A stretch of DNA of 48,904 nt from an uncultured Chitinophagaceae bacterium (GTDB taxonomy: Bacteria; Bacteroidota; Bacteroidia; Chitinophagales; Chitinophagaceae), in contig CAISCV010000157.1 in assembly GCA_903883945.1 (NCBI GenBank), forward strand, positions 1 to 48,904, read 5' to 3'. The position numbers were made by a program, and so were the translations under genes. Every line of letters begins with the position of its first letter. The first letter of the stretch is position 1. Shown here one piece after another: positions 16,808-25,627 of the stretch. The notes under the pieces are model-generated. The model had not been told where the DNA came from, ran no database searches, and saw only the letters and a program-made list of their open reading frames with translations.

Positions 16808-17566
16808 CTATCCCTTATAAAAAGTAGTTGCATTCGCTTGGGCTGTAGGCGTAACCACTAGGTCGTTGATGCAAACATGTGCTGGCAGCGATGCACAATA
16901 AAAGGCAATATCGGCAATGTCTTCTGCGTATAGCGGCGTATACCCTTCATAAACAGCGGCCGCTTTTTGTTCATCTCCTTTAAAACGAACTGTGGAGAAA
17001 TCGGTTTCTGCAGAACCTGGATGGATGGCTGTAACTTTTATTTTATGTGGCAAGAAATCTATCCGCATCGATTTGCTAATCATATCTACCGCCGCTTTGG
17101 TTGCACAATAAATATTACCAGCCAGATAGGCATCCTTTGCAGCGGTAGATCCCAAATTGATAATATGACCTTGTTTTCGAGAAATCATCAAGGGCGCAAC
17201 GGCTTTACTTACATACAACAATCCTTTTATGTTGGTGTCAATCATTGTTTCCCAATCATTGAGGTCGGCATTTTCAAAACTATCTCTTCCCAAGGCAAGT
17301 CCGGCATTATTTATCAGTACATCAATCGTTTTCCATTCATGGGGCAGGCTTTCTATGGCAGCATAAACGGCTTCTTTGTCCTGAACATCAAAAACTAAGG
17401 GAAGCGCCTCAATCCCGAATGAATCTTTTAACTCTTTGGCAACTTGTTGCAGCAATTCTCCTCTTCTGCCAGTGATTATGCAATTGTACTTTGCCGCAGC
17501 AAACTTCTCGGCCATTGCCTTTCCAAATCCAGCAGTAGCACCCGTAATCAATACTGTTTTAGTCAT
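16808..17566 (-). CDS. SDR family oxidoreductase, YdfG-like
   Basis: 252-residue classical short-chain dehydrogenase. Cofactor motif TGATAGFGKA at 9-18, NNAG at 86-89, and the catalytic Ser140 / Tyr153 / Lys157 (YCATK). Arginines at 34-35 after the second strand favour NADP over NAD. Overall pattern and length are close to the YdfG group that oxidises serine/allo-threonine or reduces 3-hydroxy acids and malonic semialdehyde; that substrate is inference. It starts 10 bp after the stop of the large T9SS surface protein, so it is probably read from the same transcript, although the two functions have no evident link. Confidence 0.9.
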   Translation of the reverse strand: MTKTVLITGATAGFGKAMAEKFAAAKYNCIITGRRGELLQQVAKELKDSFGIEALPLVFDVQDKEAVYAAIESLPHEWKTIDVLINNAGLALGRDSFENADLNDWETMIDTNIKGLLYVSKAVAPLMISRKQGHIINLGSTAAKDAYLAGNIYCATKAAVDMISKSMRIDFLPHKIKVTAIHPGSAETDFSTVRFKGDEQKAAAVYEGYTPLYAEDIADIAFYCASLPAHVCINDLVVTPTAQANATTFYKG

Positions 17567-17576
17567 TATTTTATTT

Positions 17577-20318
17577 TTATCTTATCAATACAAAAGTCCC
17601 CTTGTTATACAATGTCTTTATTCCTTTGTAGTCTAAACCTCTTGTCTCATAAATATAAGTACCTGAAGGTTGCGCCTCACCGTTGTAATTACCATCCCAT
17701 CCCTCACCAATTGTTGATGTAGTAAATAACAATTTTCCATCTCGGTTAAATACCCTAAAGAAATCGAGCTTGAGTACCCCCACCGGTACCGGCTTTTCGG
17801 TTTTATAAGAACCATTGAAACTGTTGGGGGTAAACACAGTTGGCACAAATATTTGTGGAAGCGTTTGGTAAACCAGCACCCGCAGCGTATCGGTGGCAGA
17901 ACATTTATTTAAATTATTTTTAATAGCCGTTACAACATAGGTAATAGAATCTATATCTAGACTTGTAACGGTAGCTGTTGGGTTGTAAATGTTATTCTTA
18001 TCGAGATAATCCTGTTGGGTATTAGTCGTAGTCCAAAGAAAATTGGCATTTGTAGAATCAACATTTCCGATGGCGGAAAGGTGTAGCGGCTCGTTAATAA
18101 CAACAGTGGTATCGTTGCCTGCACTGATGATAACTTTAGGAATAACGGTGATAGTAACAGTATCACTAATTGGTTTTGGACAAACCTTCTTGCCTGTATA
18201 CTGAGCCATTAGGGTGTATTGAGTAGTTGTATCTGGTGAGGCAGTTGGATGCAGAGTAGTACTATCTGTTAATGATTGGACAGGGGACCAATAATATTTA
18301 GCACCTGGGCTCACAGAACCAGTAAGGATTTTGTTATACCCAAAACATATTGCAGCATCCTCCCCAGCATTTATAATCGGATAGGGATATACATATACCA
18401 TTGTCTTGTCATAAGCAAAGCATCGGTCTCCATTACCGAGATAAGCACGAACATTATAAGTAGTGGGATTGACAGAAGGCCTCACAATTGGATTTCTTAC
18501 AGATGAAACTGACTCTTTGGGATTACTACTATTCCAATTGAATTCAACGCCATACGTATCAGCAAATAAATGAATACTATCATTTTCACAAATCAATGTA
18601 TCTAGTGGTAAGGCTTTAACGGTGATAACGACTTTGGTATAAACAGTTAGAGAATCTCTTGCATAACAACCCTGATCTGAAAGCAATAGGTGATAAACCG
18701 TAGTATCGGGTGGAAAAACAGTTGGGTTAGCAGAAGTACTGTCGGACATATACTTAGCAGGTGTCCAAGAAAAGATTGCCTTGCCACTTCGGTTTACCTC
18801 GCTGGCAGATAATTGTAGCGTGTCATTTACACAGATAATGGTATCTCTGAGCTTGTTTAAGAGAGGGTTGCTAAGCACATTTATAACGATGGAGGTGTCG
18901 GCAGTACAACCGGTACTATTGCCCACCGTTAGCTTTACTGTTTTAAATCCTGGAGTGGGATAGATATAAGAAGTGTCTTTTACAAAGAAAATATCATTAG
19001 TTGTGGTAGTTTCGCCCAAATCCCAATTCCAGCTATTGATGCTGCCATATTTGCTAAAGCTAGAATCAATAAAGTAATAAGGATTCTTGATGCAGCTGCT
19101 TTGTATTACAAAATTTGCATGGAAGCCAGGGTAAACTTTTACGATAGATTTTGCAGAATCCACACATATACCATTTGCCCCTTTTGAAAAAACAGTCAAC
19201 GAAAACTTGTAACCACCTGTATCAGAATAAATATGTACGGGAGTAGGTGAAATACTATCAATATTGGTAGGACTTAAAGAATCCCCAAAATTCCAGAGGT
19301 ATTTGTTTATATAGGGAGAAGTAGATTCATTAAAAAATTTAAAAGAGAAGCTATTACAGTTTGCATAAGAAGGTTTCAACTTCGCACCAGACAAAGTACA
19401 ACTAGCAACTTTCAATGTAAAATCCTTTCTATGGATTCCAATAGGAACTCCTTTTCGCCATTCGGTTACACAAACATTAATTACGTATGCTCCAGCTTCG
19501 GGAGCTATCCCAGACATAATTCCGGTAGTTGGGTCAATGCTTGCTTCATTACCCAAAGGAGAACTCCCCGAATAAGGGGTTATGTAGGTTACTGAATAAT
19601 AGGGCGGGGGAAGATAGTTTGTATCAGCAGCACTTGTTGTTCTGCCTCTGTTATAAGCAGAACACAAAGAATAGGAAAGTGAGTCTCCATTGTCGGGGTC
19701 TGATGCGCTCATATCCAATGTAAAACGATCATTTGCACAAACTAGTGTAGTATCTTTTATATAGAATACCGGACTTGAATTAATTCCAGAACCTAATAAG
19801 TCTGTCCCAGGAATCTGACAAGAATAGGTAGCCCCCTCTGCATTTAGGGTATTACTTAAGGGGGGGAAATGCACGTTAACAATCGAAAAACTTCTGCAAC
19901 AAGTTTGATACCCTACCGTATACCCCTCTGGAATGTCTGGCAATTCTTGGTCAAACTCATAAACAGCTAATTGATAGCAAACCGGTATTTTCTCGACAAG
20001 ACAGGGATTGTAGGTAGAAAGGTTCAGGATAGTAAGCCCGCCTTTTCTGGGCACATATACCAAGCTTCCAACCTCTTGTGTAGGGTCAGTATTTTTGTAA
20101 ATCCCAATATAAACATAATCAGGAAGTTGTGCAAGTCCTTGTCCATTAACAGCTATCGGATTACATTCTCTAAATAGCCGAAGGGTTATTTTATATTTTG
20201 AAGTGCCATTTGCGACTCCTTTTCCAAGATAGGTATAAAAAATCTCCCCACCGGCAATATGCCCTGCAATAGCATAGCTAGAAATAAACAATAAAATAAA
20301 TAACAATAGCTTTTTCAT
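17577..20318 (-). CDS. PKD-repeat surface protein with T9SS type B (CHU_C/gliding) sorting domain
   Basis: 913 residues. A signal peptide ends at about residue 18 (SSYAIAG). The mature N-terminus HIAGGEIFYTYLG begins a domain often seen at the start of gliding-motility-associated proteins. The middle has several PKD-type beta-sandwiches (NKYLWNFGDSLSPTN, INSWNWDLGETTTTN) and repeated paired segments on 'YxWSP... T.YTL' sandwiches up to about 820. The last 85 residues (IFVPTVFTPNSFNG, FFRVFNRDGKLLF, GEGWDGNYNGEAQPSGTYIY) are the type B C-terminal sorting domain, which directs export by the type IX secretion system and attachment to the cell surface. Likely an adhesin or surface structural protein. 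No enzymatic domain seen. Confidence 0.88.
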   Translation of the reverse strand: MKKLLLFILLFISSYAIAGHIAGGEIFYTYLGKGVANGTSKYKITLRLFRECNPIAVNGQGLAQLPDYVYIGIYKNTDPTQEVGSLVYVPRKGGLTILNLSTYNPCLVEKIPVCYQLAVYEFDQELPDIPEGYTVGYQTCCRSFSIVNVHFPPLSNTLNAEGATYSCQIPGTDLLGSGINSSPVFYIKDTTLVCANDRFTLDMSASDPDNGDSLSYSLCSAYNRGRTTSAADTNYLPPPYYSVTYITPYSGSSPLGNEASIDPTTGIMSGIAPEAGAYVINVCVTEWRKGVPIGIHRKDFTLKVASCTLSGAKLKPSYANCNSFSFKFFNESTSPYINKYLWNFGDSLSPTNIDSISPTPVHIYSDTGGYKFSLTVFSKGANGICVDSAKSIVKVYPGFHANFVIQSSCIKNPYYFIDSSFSKYGSINSWNWDLGETTTTNDIFFVKDTSYIYPTPGFKTVKLTVGNSTGCTADTSIVINVLSNPLLNKLRDTIICVNDTLQLSASEVNRSGKAIFSWTPAKYMSDSTSANPTVFPPDTTVYHLLLSDQGCYARDSLTVYTKVVITVKALPLDTLICENDSIHLFADTYGVEFNWNSSNPKESVSSVRNPIVRPSVNPTTYNVRAYLGNGDRCFAYDKTMVYVYPYPIINAGEDAAICFGYNKILTGSVSPGAKYYWSPVQSLTDSTTLHPTASPDTTTQYTLMAQYTGKKVCPKPISDTVTITVIPKVIISAGNDTTVVINEPLHLSAIGNVDSTNANFLWTTTNTQQDYLDKNNIYNPTATVTSLDIDSITYVVTAIKNNLNKCSATDTLRVLVYQTLPQIFVPTVFTPNSFNGSYKTEKPVPVGVLKLDFFRVFNRDGKLLFTTSTIGEGWDGNYNGEAQPSGTYIYETRGLDYKGIKTLYNKGTFVLIR

Positions 20319-20540
20319 AACCTATAAATCCACATCAATGCAACTAACAGGATTATTTCTTTTGAAAATAAAAAGTGCAGTGCCGCAAATTTATACAATA
20401 GACGCTCGAAACACTGTCTTTGTTGTATTTAATCGGTTATTGGTTGCTTTTACACTTGTTTTATGATCTAATTAGAGGGTATTCTTAATCGAAATTCTAT
20501 ACCTCATTGCTAAACGCGACCATAAATCGGTCAGAATAAA

Positions 20541-21362
20541 TTACAAAATGGTCATAAACCCTTTCATACCCTCATTCACCTGTTTCGCACTTTCCCACAT
20601 TCCCATGTGTGCCGCTTCCTTCAGAATATGTAAATGGCAAATATTGGGTTGATGCGCCTGTTGCAACACATCATTGATAGGTACTACTATATCTTGTTCG
20701 CCAGCAATAATTAATACGGGTACCTTACTTTCTTTTAATACAAAAGTCCGGTCGGGCCGGTTAATCATTGCCCGATAGTAGCATTGCAACGCTTTGGTCT
20801 CAAAATGTCGGGCCTTTTCTATCAGTTCTTCTACCTTTTTGTGTTCATTTTTTTTGAAGGCTGCGGTAAATAAGTTAGGAATACTATTTTTCAAAAAAGG
20901 ATACCCACCATATGCTTCCATCAGTTCGATACCTCTTTGCCTATTCTCTTTCTTTTGTTCATTGTCAGCAAAAGAAGTGGAGTGAATTAATCCAAAACCT
21001 TTTAGTAGAGTAGGATATTTTTCTGCGAAAGCAAGGGTAATATACCCACCCATGCTATGCCCCAACAGAAAGTATTGTTCTATTTCAAGATGATTTAAAA
21101 GGGCCTGTATTACATCGGCATAAAACACAATATTATCCAATAAGGCAGTGTTTTCAACTGTAAAATCTGCTGCACTTAGGGTAGATTTTCCCGATCCGGG
21201 TAAGTCGGGCACTATCACCATCGCATCCGATTGCAAGGCTGCCACCTGGTTCTCCCATACGGTGCCATCCTCACCAAAGCCGTGTAATAAAACTAAAGGA
21301 ACGCCCTCGCCCGATACTTTATAATGAATCGTAAATGAATTGTATTGAAATGTATTTGCCAT
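20541..21362 (-). CDS. Alpha/beta hydrolase
   Basis: 273 residues with the complete alpha/beta-hydrolase catalytic set: nucleophile Ser103 in GHSMGGY, acid Asp224 in GEQDIVVP and His252 in EAAHMGMW. The oxyanion-hole segment LLHGFGEDGTVW (26-37) and PDLPGSGKS (52-60) are as in small esterases, lactonases and meta-cleavage hydrolases. No signal peptide, so cytoplasmic. The substrate cannot be assigned from sequence. It is followed by a dispersed repeat and lies downstream of lnt on the same strand, with 111 bp between. Confidence 0.88.
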   Translation of the reverse strand: MANTFQYNSFTIHYKVSGEGVPLVLLHGFGEDGTVWENQVAALQSDAMVIVPDLPGSGKSTLSAADFTVENTALLDNIVFYADVIQALLNHLEIEQYFLLGHSMGGYITLAFAEKYPTLLKGFGLIHSTSFADNEQKKENRQRGIELMEAYGGYPFLKNSIPNLFTAAFKKNEHKKVEELIEKARHFETKALQCYYRAMINRPDRTFVLKESKVPVLIIAGEQDIVVPINDVLQQAHQPNICHLHILKEAAHMGMWESAKQVNEGMKGFMTIL

Positions 21363-21400
21363 AATTATGTATTTAAGGAAGGATTACTTCCTTTGTTTTT

Positions 21401-21506
21401 ACCACAACGAACACAATGATTTACCGCAAAGTATACAAAGATTTTAAAATGAATCAGTCTTTTCCTTGTGTTCTTAGTGTTTTCTTCCCCTAGTGCCCCT
21501 TGTGGT
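21401..21506. repeat. Dispersed ACCACAA-type inverted repeat overlapping the end of lnt
   Basis: ACCACAA (21401-21407) pairs with TTGTGGT (21500-21506), and the interior carries the related words GAACACAATG, GCAAAGTATACAAAG and CTTGTGTTCTTAG. It resembles the element at 9975-10083. The right third lies inside lnt: the last ten codons of Lnt are read from it. Confidence 0.6.
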
Positions 21507-23069
21507 TAAGCCCTTCACCAACAAAAAGCTGTGCCACACCAATAATAACAACGCCACAAAGCTCGCTAGCTGATAGATATAATCGCCATACTGCACATAG
21601 AAGGTAAGCTTGCTTGTTGTAGGTATTGGATACTTAATAACGGCAGCTTTGTCCCATGGTTGCGAGGCTTTTATTTCGCCATAATCATCTATGACCGCAC
21701 TGATGCCGGTGTTGGCACTACGGGCAATCCAACGCCGAGTTTCTATGGCACGCAACCTTGCATATTGCAGGTGTTGTTTATGCCCCGGGGTGTTGCCCCA
21801 CCAACCATCATTGGTAATGATGGCAATAATATTTGCCCCTCTTTTTGCATAGGTCGACACATATTCGCCATAAATACTTTCATAACAGATAACAGGTGCT
21901 ATTAAGTAAGGATTTCCCGAAAGGGAAAAGACTTTGCTGGTATCACTACGCCCATAACCACCTGTAGTACCGCCAAACTTCTCGAAGATGGGGCCCATAA
22001 AATTGAGGAATGTGGGCATACTCTCTACCCCAGGTACCAGTTTGCTTTTATTATATAACTGCAAAGGGGTATTGGCTTGAATGAAGATGGCAGAATTAAA
22101 TGCGTCCATATAGCTGCCATCCTGCATTCGTCTACTTGTAGCCGTTGCCTGATAATTGCCATAGTTGCGGTAGGTTTCTATGCCTGATAGTATTGTAACC
22201 TTTGGATGGCGTTGCAGGAAAGCAAACACGGGTTGGTAATAATCGATCTTTGTAATCTGGTCTTGAAAGGTGGCAAGGCTCAACGCTGTTTCGGGCCAGA
22301 CGATTAGTTGGGTGGCACTATCCATATTGCTTTCGCTTAGGGAAACTAACTTTTGTACTTCGCTGATGGAAGTAGATACTTCGAATTTTGCATACGGGTC
22401 AACATTGGGTTGAACAATCAATACATGCTCTTTAGGTAGGATAACTTCTTTCTTTTGGGACAAAAGGAAAAAGGAAATTGCGATGGGAGCAGCAATTATT
22501 AACACCAACAGAAAGCCAAATGCAAAGGCGGCATTTCTGTTGCCAACCAGCTTCTTCAATAATATCTTACAACCAATATTTACCAATAATACCCACAAAG
22601 TACCGCCTGCAATACCGGTATATGCATACCACTGCACCCAATTGGGGTTGGCAGCAAACCCATTTCCGAGGGAAAGCCAAGGCCAGCTTAGTTGCCAGTT
22701 GAGGTGGATATATTCGAACAGCATCCAATAGCAAATTAAAGAAAAGTATCCAATAGAACGTCCGTATTTCTTAAGCATCACATGGTACCCCCACCAAGGA
22801 AGACACATCAATATACTATTGGCAACTATGGCGGCAATACTACCCACATCGGTACTGTTCCATATCCACCAGGTGGTGGCTGCATTAAATAGGAGTAGGG
22901 AGAGGAAAGAATATCCAAAGAAGCTAAGTCGTTTGGTTGTTTTATCGGCTACTATCAGTAGCGGAACAAAAGCAATAAAAAGTAAGAAACAAAAGGGGGA
23001 TACAGGCCATGCGCCATATAACAATATCCCTGATAATAAGCTAAAGAATAATAGCAAAAGCTTTTTCAT
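21474..23069 (-). CDS. lnt: Apolipoprotein N-acyltransferase
   Basis: Inner-membrane enzyme that adds the third acyl chain to the N-terminal cysteine of lipoproteins, the last step of lipoprotein maturation. 531 residues: about seven hydrophobic segments up to residue 205, then a periplasmic nitrilase-like domain. The Glu-Lys-Cys catalytic triad is visible: Glu260 in VWPETALSL, Lys343 in KSKLVPGVE and Cys395 in ICYESIYG. A final membrane segment lies at about 495-515. The start is fixed by the -7 box 4 bp upstream. The tail after the last membrane segment, GLTTRGTRGRKH, is translated from a dispersed repeat. The many lipoproteins in this window (SusD, DUF5017-like, lipocalin-like) are its natural clients. 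Confidence 0.95.
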   Translation of the reverse strand: MKKLLLLFFSLLSGILLYGAWPVSPFCFLLFIAFVPLLIVADKTTKRLSFFGYSFLSLLLFNAATTWWIWNSTDVGSIAAIVANSILMCLPWWGYHVMLKKYGRSIGYFSLICYWMLFEYIHLNWQLSWPWLSLGNGFAANPNWVQWYAYTGIAGGTLWVLLVNIGCKILLKKLVGNRNAAFAFGFLLVLIIAAPIAISFFLLSQKKEVILPKEHVLIVQPNVDPYAKFEVSTSISEVQKLVSLSESNMDSATQLIVWPETALSLATFQDQITKIDYYQPVFAFLQRHPKVTILSGIETYRNYGNYQATATSRRMQDGSYMDAFNSAIFIQANTPLQLYNKSKLVPGVESMPTFLNFMGPIFEKFGGTTGGYGRSDTSKVFSLSGNPYLIAPVICYESIYGEYVSTYAKRGANIIAIITNDGWWGNTPGHKQHLQYARLRAIETRRWIARSANTGISAVIDDYGEIKASQPWDKAAVIKYPIPTTSKLTFYVQYGDYIYQLASFVALLLLVWHSFLLVKGLTTRGTRGRKH

Positions 23070-23073
23070 GCTT

Positions 23074-23081
23074 CAAATGTA
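23074..23081 (-). promoter_or_regulatory. -7 box of lnt, near-leaderless
   Basis: Minus-strand TACATTTG matches TAnnTTTG exactly and is only 4 bp from the lnt ATG, so the transcript should begin at the start codon. Confidence 0.55.
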
Positions 23082-23418
23082 TAGTATTGATTAAATGAAT
23101 AGATCGGAAAAAGTAAATCCCAACTACTTTATGGGCTCAGAAACCCGTTAAAGCATCAGAATTAATTATTTTTAAATTTCGTTAATAAGTCGTAAGTAAT
23201 CAAAATAGCACAAACGGAAGAATTGTTGCAAAAATTAATAAGTAGTCATCTTAGGTTTAAGTGTAGTATAGTAAACATATACATAAAACAGCTTTGGGAA
23301 TTTTTATCTGTAAGGTAACCAACCTTGCATTCCTATCTTTTAAAGGCATTGCGAATCTTTTTTTTCTATTTTTTTAATTGTGGCATTGCACTTTATTGTC
23401 ATAACGTTCACCAGATAT

Positions 23419-23645
23419 CAAATAAACCCCACCCAACCGACAATGTATCATACATGAAGTCAAATAAACCCCAGGCAACATTAAATAAACCCCACCCGAC
23501 CGACAATGTATCATACATGAAATCAAATAAACCCTAGGCAACATCAAATAAACCCTACCCGACTGACAATTTATCATACATGAAGTCAAATAAATCCTTC
23601 AATTAGTCAAATAAAAGACTGCCTACTTCAAATTATGCTCATCAA
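23419..23645. repeat. Tandem array 2, exact 21-bp period with 63-bp higher order
   Basis: CAAATAAA-type units start at 23419, 23461, 23482, 23524, 23545, 23587, 23608 and, diverged, 23629; a different unit, ACAATGTATCATACATGAAGT-like, starts at 23440, 23503 and 23566. All starts are in strict 21-bp register. Units follow as X-Y-X' giving three 63-bp super-units. The Y unit contains ATGTA-TCA-TACAT, a small palindrome. On the minus strand the array reads as a 21-residue periodic hydrophobic peptide (VYLMLPG blocks), which is a consequence of the period. It lies in the 839-bp divergent gap between lnt and the ECF sigma gene. The rest of that gap (23095-23418 and 23646-23908) shows nothing recognisable except AT-rich promoter-like DNA. 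Confidence 0.92.
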
Positions 23646-23908
23646 TCTTTCAATAAGACTGAACTGTAAAATAATTTTACAAAACCATTTACGCAAAAAA
23701 GTCGTCAACACAAGCATATGTAACAACAAGATTACGAACTTATCCTATCCCCTCTTTGCCTGTCTTCTCTTTGCCTCATCCCCAATTATCCGGCCTTCTC
23801 AAAGAAGTCCCCATAAATGACAAAATTTTATACTCGATAAAAATAAAAGTACAACTAAGGGTATTTTACTATTAGTTTGTCATACTAAATGGTATCAATC
23901 TGCTTGCA

Positions 23909-24565
23909 ATGAAAAATTTTGAAAACGAATTTAATAAGAATGAATTGAATAAGGATAACACTTTATTCAGATTAAAGGAAGAAAAGGTAGATACCAACTT
24001 GGCAACATTGTTAGACAACGAATCTATTGTACGAAGTGTACTGAAAAATGATCCCGATAAAGGATTCGAAATGATTTTTAAAAGATACTACAAACCCCTT
24101 TGCAATCATGCGGTTCGGTTTGTTTATTCCAAGGAAATAGCAGAAGATATTGTAAGCGAGGTATTTGTAAATTTCTGGAAAAAAAAGCACTACGAGAATG
24201 TTACTATCAGTTACAGGGCTTATTTGTATCAAGCAGTACGTAACACCATTTATAATCACTTGAAAAGTGAGTTTGGTAAAAAGAGCAACCATGGGCTGTA
24301 TGTAGATTATAGTAGTAAGGAAAAAGAACTGGAATTTGATACACCTCAAAGAATTCTATTATTTGATGAATTGTTTCAGAAAATAGAACAGTCGGTAGAA
24401 AACTTTCCGCCCCAATGTCAGAAAGTGTTTCTTTTAAGCAGATTTGAAGGAAAAAAGAATAGAGAGATAGCAGAAGAGTTAGATATTAAAATAAAAACTG
24501 TTGAAGCACACATGATGAAGGCTTTAAGTATTCTCAAGAACGCATTAGCAGACTATTTAAAATAA
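23909..24565 (+). CDS. ECF RNA polymerase sigma factor (Bacteroidetes expansion family)
   Basis: 218 residues. Region 2 spans about 50-120 with KGFEMIFKRYYKPLCNHA and YSKEIAEDIVSEVFVNFWKK, which bind core polymerase and the -10 element. Region 4 at about 160-215, with FPPQCQKVFLLSRFEGKKN and the helix-turn-helix IAEELDIKIKTVEAHM, binds the -35. The 50-residue N-terminal extension is acidic/polar and unusual in length. It is followed by a FecR gene 24 bp downstream and by susC, the standard arrangement in which the sigma factor is held by FecR until the outer-membrane transducer signals. It should activate the downstream polysaccharide locus. Confidence 0.93.
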   Translation: MKNFENEFNKNELNKDNTLFRLKEEKVDTNLATLLDNESIVRSVLKNDPDKGFEMIFKRYYKPLCNHAVRFVYSKEIAEDIVSEVFVNFWKKKHYENVTISYRAYLYQAVRNTIYNHLKSEFGKKSNHGLYVDYSSKEKELEFDTPQRILLFDELFQKIEQSVENFPPQCQKVFLLSRFEGKKNREIAEELDIKIKTVEAHMMKALSILKNALADYLK

Positions 24566-24589
24566 TTTAGAAGACTTAACAATATATTT

Positions 24590-25576
24590 ATGATAAAGGA
24601 AACCGTCATCAATAAGGCAATATTGATGAACCACTTTTCGGGTAACGCAACTCCTCTTCAAAAGAAACTAATTGAAGAATGGTTGGCTATATCCGAAAAT
24701 GTAGAATTTTACTACGAATGCCTGAATGAATGGGAAAATAATAATGCACAATTCATTGCCAATGATGATTTGGCATTAGATAAAGTTATTGCCATTAAGA
24801 ACAAAGAAGAAAAAATCAATCTTTCACAATCCTCTATTAGAATGTTTGGTAGAAAATTTGCCGTTGCTGCTATGATAGTAGTCATTGCAGGAGTTACCTT
24901 ATTTCTAGGTAAAGACGCAATCATATACCAGAGTGTAGCAACAAATTATGGTGAAATAAAACAAGTAACCCTCCCAGATGGAAGTATCGTTACGTTAAAT
25001 GCAAACAGCGAAATTAAATATGCCAGATTCAACTTCTCAAACAAAACAAGAGAGGTAATGCTCAATGGGGAAGCCGACTTTTCGGTTGTTCATACCAAAA
25101 GCAACCAGCGTTTTGTAGTAATCACCAACAACAATCTGGCAGTTACGGTACTTGGAACCCAGTTTTCAGTATATAATCGTCTCAAGAGGTCAGAAGTTGT
25201 TTTACGAAAAGGAAAGGTTGAATTGAACTATACGAGTGTAAACAACAATCAAAACAAACAATTAGTATTAAAACCAGGTGATAAATTCATTAAAAACGAT
25301 AGGGGAACAGATGAAGTGCACCTGCTTAACACAGAAGATGTAATTGCTTGGAAAAATCATGATTTCTTGTTTGAAGGAACTTCATTGGCTCAAGTGGCAA
25401 ATACTATAAACGAGAGTTTTGGTATAAAACTTATTTTCCAAAATGAAGCACTAGCCAATAGGAAAATATCAGGTACATTTCATGCAGAAAAAGCAGATGA
25501 ATTGATAGATGCAATTGCGCAGGTATTAGACGTTAATTACAAGAAGAGAAACAACTACATATATTTCTTCGAATAG
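24590..25576 (+). CDS. FecR family anti-sigma factor with DUF4974
   Basis: 328 residues. The cytosolic N-terminus (1-80) should bind the sigma factor; one membrane segment is at about 87-103 (FAVAAMIVVIAGVTLFL). The periplasmic FecR domain follows (about 120-220, with VTLPDGSIVTLNANSEIKY and VLGTQFSVYNR), and the C-terminal DUF4974 (about 255-328, FEGTSLAQVANTINESFGI) is the STN-like part that contacts the SusC transducer. It carries the signal from SusC to the sigma factor encoded upstream. Confidence 0.93.
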   Translation: MIKETVINKAILMNHFSGNATPLQKKLIEEWLAISENVEFYYECLNEWENNNAQFIANDDLALDKVIAIKNKEEKINLSQSSIRMFGRKFAVAAMIVVIAGVTLFLGKDAIIYQSVATNYGEIKQVTLPDGSIVTLNANSEIKYARFNFSNKTREVMLNGEADFSVVHTKSNQRFVVITNNNLAVTVLGTQFSVYNRLKRSEVVLRKGKVELNYTSVNNNQNKQLVLKPGDKFIKNDRGTDEVHLLNTEDVIAWKNHDFLFEGTSLAQVANTINESFGIKLIFQNEALANRKISGTFHAEKADELIDAIAQVLDVNYKKRNNYIYFFE

Positions 25577-25627
25577 TTCCCAAAGAGGTTATTATTATTT
25601 TGATTGTTGCCATAAAGAGAATAAAAT

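Noticed and set aside
23374-23589. Minus-strand 71-residue periodic frame
   Set aside because: Array 2 has a period divisible by three, so open periodic frames arise automatically; opposite-strand frames are open as well.
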